A stretch of 64,000 nucleotides of DNA from the NCBI GenBank assembly GCA_041060555.1, contig JBEUDS010000019.1. One strand, written 5' to 3'. This document shows, one piece after another, positions 61,258-64,000 of this stretch; position 1 is the first letter of the stretch, and every line of letters begins with the position of its first letter. The notes under the pieces are model-generated. The model saw nothing but the letters and a program-made list of their open reading frames with translations. It was not told where the DNA came from and did no database searches. The position numbers were made by a program, and so were the translations under genes. The stretch comes from CAUJIW01 sp963205175. GTDB lineage: Bacteria > Pseudomonadota > Alphaproteobacteria > Sphingomonadales > Sphingomonadaceae.

Positions 61258-63456
61258 ATGAATTACAGAGGGTTGAAGGCGACGTTGCTGTCCGGGCTGG
61301 CCGCTGCAACGCTGTTGCCGCCGGCGGCGGCGCGGGCCAATGATGCGGCGGAAGCCGCCGCGCAATCCGGGCCGGTTGGCATTGAGGATATTGTCGTCAC
61401 GGCGCAAAAGCGCGCGGAGAATTTGCAGGACGTGCCGGTGGCCGTGTCGGCCTTCAGCGGCGCGGCCCTGGAGCGCACCTATGCCGCCGACCTCAAGGCG
61501 ATCTCGGGCAGCGTGCCGAGCCTGGTGGTCACCAATGTCGTCAACGTATCGATGACCGCAGCCGTCAGCATCCGTGGCATCGGTGTCCAGGAGGCGGATG
61601 GTTTCATCGACCCCGCGGTGGGCGTGGTGGTCGATGGCGTCTATCAGGGTTCCAACACCACGGCCCTGCTTGATCTGTTCGACGTCGAACGCATCGAGAT
61701 TCTGCGTGGCCCCCAGGGCACCTTGTTCGGCGCCAACACCATTGGCGGTGTCATCAACGTCATCACCAAACAGCCGACCGGTGAATTTGGCGGCGAGGGC
61801 AGGGTCACGGTGGGCAATTTTGGTCGTTTCGACGCCATGGCCGCCGTGAACATTCCCCTCAACGACAATCTGGCCGGCAAGATCTCGGTGATGCACAAGC
61901 AGTTCGATGGCTTCTACCGCGAGTATGAGAGCGGCAAGCGGACGGGCGGGCAGAATGTCACCACCGGCCGCGGCTACCTGAAGTACGACAACAAGTCCAA
62001 CTTCAACGCGACGCTGGCGCTGGAATATGGCCGTGGCCGCAATGATTCGCCGCCGGTGGTCAATTACTCGGACTCCTCGATGGCACTCTACAATGTCGAT
62101 GTGTCATTGCCGCTGGGCAGCAAGACGCACTACGTCACCACCAGCCAGACCTATAACTTCTCCGACTTCAACATCTACGGCGCCACACTGACGATGAACC
62201 TCGACGCTGGCGCGGCCGATATCGTCTCCATCTCCAATTACCGCGAGTTCAAGCTCGACGAGTGGACCGACCAGGACGGCTCGCCCGCGCAGCTCTACCA
62301 TACCCGCCGCATCACCCGGAACTGGCAGGCCAGCCAGGAACTGCGCGCGACCATGGCGCCAACCGAGACGACCGAGCTGATGGTCGGCGCCTACTATATG
62401 GCCAAGAATTACAAGCTGGACTCGACCAGTTATGTGGATGCCTTTGTGCCGGGCCTCATCACCCTGCTGACAAACGATCAGGACGATGAATCGCTGGCGG
62501 GCTTCACCCAGGGATACTGGAACGCCACCGATCGCCTGCGCTTCCAGGCCGGGGTGCGCTACACCTGGCAGAAGAAGGACATGCATGTCACCACCGGCAT
62601 CAATCTCGGTGGTCCCGACATTCCAGGGCTTGATGTGCGACGCGACAAGAGCTGGACACACTGGGGCTGGAAGCTGGGTGCCGATTACAAGGCGACCGAC
62701 GACATGCTGCTCTATGCCAGCTATTCGCGCGGCTCCCACTCCGGCGGCTTCAACGGCCGCGTGTCGACAGCGCCCGACGAAATCGGACCCTATGATCCCG
62801 AGCATGTGGACGCCTACGAAGTGGGCCTGAAATCCGACTGGATGGATAAGCGGGTGCGCGTGAACGTGGCGCTGTTCTATAACAAGTACAGTGACATGCA
62901 GGTGGACCAGCTGTTCTATGAGGACAACCAGGCTCAAACGCGTGTGCTGAATGCGGCATCTTCGAAAATCAAGGGCGCCGAGTTTGAAGTGGTGGTGGTG
63001 CCGGTCGAGGGACTCACCCTGAATGGCTCACTGTCCTATCTCGACGCCCAGTACAGCAATTTCTTCCTCGATCTCGACGCCAATCCGGCCAATGGTCAGG
63101 AAGACGGGTCGCACCTGAATTTGCGCAATGCACCCAAGTGGCAAGGCTCGGTGGGCGCAACCTACACCATCGACGTCAACCCCGGCAGCCTGGCGCTGAA
63201 CGCGCAGTGGAATCGCACTTCCCGGCGCGACACCGACACCCGCAACGGCACGGTCGGCATCATCGCGCCGATCAGTCTGATCAACGCCAGTATCAAGTAC
63301 ACCAGTGACGACGACCGCTGGTCGGTGGCGCTGTGGGGCAAGAACCTGACCGATGAACGACGCGTCGCTTCCGGCTTCTTCGCGCCGGGCGTGATGAACT
63401 TCGCGTCGAACACGGCGCCGCGCGAGGTCGCGGTCGAGTTCGGCTTCAAATTCTGA
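61258..63456 (+). CDS. TonB-dependent outer-membrane receptor
   Basis: 732 residues. A signal peptide (about 1-28) is followed by a TonB-box region and the plug (IVVTAQKRAENLQDVPVAVS, from about 44; LFGANTIGGVINVITKQPTG near 165). A 22-strand barrel ends in the terminal aromatic VEFGFKF. GGAGGAAAG upstream of ATG 61258. Proximity to a Rieske oxygenase suggests uptake of an aromatic or steroid-like nutrient rather than iron. Confidence 0.93.
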   Translation: MNYRGLKATLLSGLAAATLLPPAAARANDAAEAAAQSGPVGIEDIVVTAQKRAENLQDVPVAVSAFSGAALERTYAADLKAISGSVPSLVVTNVVNVSMTAAVSIRGIGVQEADGFIDPAVGVVVDGVYQGSNTTALLDLFDVERIEILRGPQGTLFGANTIGGVINVITKQPTGEFGGEGRVTVGNFGRFDAMAAVNIPLNDNLAGKISVMHKQFDGFYREYESGKRTGGQNVTTGRGYLKYDNKSNFNATLALEYGRGRNDSPPVVNYSDSSMALYNVDVSLPLGSKTHYVTTSQTYNFSDFNIYGATLTMNLDAGAADIVSISNYREFKLDEWTDQDGSPAQLYHTRRITRNWQASQELRATMAPTETTELMVGAYYMAKNYKLDSTSYVDAFVPGLITLLTNDQDDESLAGFTQGYWNATDRLRFQAGVRYTWQKKDMHVTTGINLGGPDIPGLDVRRDKSWTHWGWKLGADYKATDDMLLYASYSRGSHSGGFNGRVSTAPDEIGPYDPEHVDAYEVGLKSDWMDKRVRVNVALFYNKYSDMQVDQLFYEDNQAQTRVLNAASSKIKGAEFEVVVVPVEGLTLNGSLSYLDAQYSNFFLDLDANPANGQEDGSHLNLRNAPKWQGSVGATYTIDVNPGSLALNAQWNRTSRRDTDTRNGTVGIIAPISLINASIKYTSDDDRWSVALWGKNLTDERRVASGFFAPGVMNFASNTAPREVAVEFGFKF

Positions 63457-63524
63457 TGGGGTCAGGCGACGGGCGGGGCCATGCCAACGGTCCCGCCCGC
63501 GTTCATGCGAGAGGGAGATAACAG

Positions 63525-64000
63525 ATGCGCGCCGCAACCTTCATGGGCCAGACTCCGGCCGACCTGGACCCGCCCGTACGTGGCGATCCGATCACGGGTG
63601 ATCGCTATTATTCGCAAGCATGGATGCGCGCCGAGTGGGAACGGGTGTGGACGCGGGTCTGGCACATCGGCGGCATGGCGGCGGACCTTGAAGAACCGGG
63701 CGACTATGTCGTCCACCACCTGATGAAGGAATCCGTCGTCATGATCCGCCAGCATGATGGATCGGTGAAGGCCTTCTTCAATGCCTGCAAGCATCGCGGC
63801 AACCGGCTCGCCCTCGGCGAATTCGGTGTCGGCAACGGCCTGACCTGTTCCTATCACGGCTGGCACTGGGGCATCGACGGCACGCTGGAGGCGGTACAGG
63901 ACGTGTCGGATTTCCCGCAGGGAAACCCTTGCGGCAAGCTCCGGCTGAATGAAATTCCGTGCGAGACCTGGGGCGGGTTCATCTGGTTCAATATGGACAA
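63525..64000 (+). CDS. Rieske ring-hydroxylating oxygenase, large subunit (5' part)
   Basis: 158 codons are present before the window ends; no stop. The Rieske [2Fe-2S] motif is complete: CKHRGNR (C-x-H, about 88-90) and CSYHGWHWG (C-x2-H, about 109-112). The catalytic mononuclear iron domain lies beyond the edge. AGAGGGAG precedes ATG 63525. It follows the TonB receptor by 68 bp, so uptake and first oxidation of one substrate are likely linked. Confidence 0.9.
   Translation, partial: MRAATFMGQTPADLDPPVRGDPITGDRYYSQAWMRAEWERVWTRVWHIGGMAADLEEPGDYVVHHLMKESVVMIRQHDGSVKAFFNACKHRGNRLALGEFGVGNGLTCSYHGWHWGIDGTLEAVQDVSDFPQGNPCGKLRLNEIPCETWGGFIWFNMD

Overview
The window is GC-rich, gene-dense bacterial chromosome, best read as an aerobic alphaproteobacterium. 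Class-level pointers are: an F1-ATPase zeta inhibitor gene (DUF1476) next to bolA and a monothiol glutaredoxin; serB and miaA head to head, leading into ilvB-ilvN-ilvC; an IlvB with the GEAS variant of the ThDP motif that I recall as common in this class; a TonB receptor with the plug start VTAQKRAENLQDVPVAVSAF familiar from sphingomonads and Caulobacterales; and a sequence resembling a CtrA site. I cannot name the genus. There is no rRNA, tRNA, CRISPR array, insertion sequence or obvious prophage.

Layout. 1-3.3 kb: a perfect 32-bp palindrome, a RidA protein and a pair of acyl-CoA dehydrogenases that look like the two subunits of one heteromeric enzyme. 3.4-9.7 kb: mtgA, an EAL-CBS-GGDEF protein behind an AT-rich upstream region, an SDR/MFS pair, and a low-molecular-weight tyrosine phosphatase. 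9.8-16.6 kb: branched-chain amino acid genes (ilvB, ilvN, ilvC), miaA, serB, then a PilZ gene followed by a methyltransferase. 17-21.2 kb: the most intriguing locus. A ParA ATPase, a ribbon-helix-helix protein and a SPOR lipoprotein form one operon, divergent from a Sel1/SPOR protein whose SPOR domain is closely related. 21.3-25.9 kb: a catalytically dead dihydroorotase (pyrX), pyrB and purL. 26-36.3 kb: a mixed block (extradiol dioxygenase, alkylsulfatase, OhrR-like regulator, TusA-like protein, dienoyl-CoA reductase, NYN protein, SLC13 permease, crotonase, SLT muramidase, unknown membrane protein) separating purL from purC-purS-purQ. 36.5-39.4 kb: purC-S-Q, then the zeta inhibitor, bolA and grxD. 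39.5-53.4 kb: HAD, GNAT, an orphan CsgG-like protein, cysK, transporters, a Crp/Fnr regulator, a flippase, CapA, an overlapping LOG/beta-CASP pair, a Nudix hydrolase and a 2-oxoglutarate oxygenase. 53.4-60.3 kb: an EamA exporter, then a MerR-fadE-fadA-fadB beta-oxidation operon behind a 22-bp operator palindrome. 60.3-64 kb: TetR divergent from a TonB receptor, followed by a Rieske oxygenase that runs off the edge.

Together the genes describe a heterotroph that takes up and breaks down hydrophobic or aromatic compounds (Rieske oxygenase, TonB receptor, four acyl-CoA dehydrogenase/thiolase-type steps, alkylsulfatase), uses c-di-GMP signalling (EAL/GGDEF and PilZ), and carries a probable septum- or cell-organising ParA/SPOR module. 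All functions are inferred from sequence motifs read by eye; no database search was possible.
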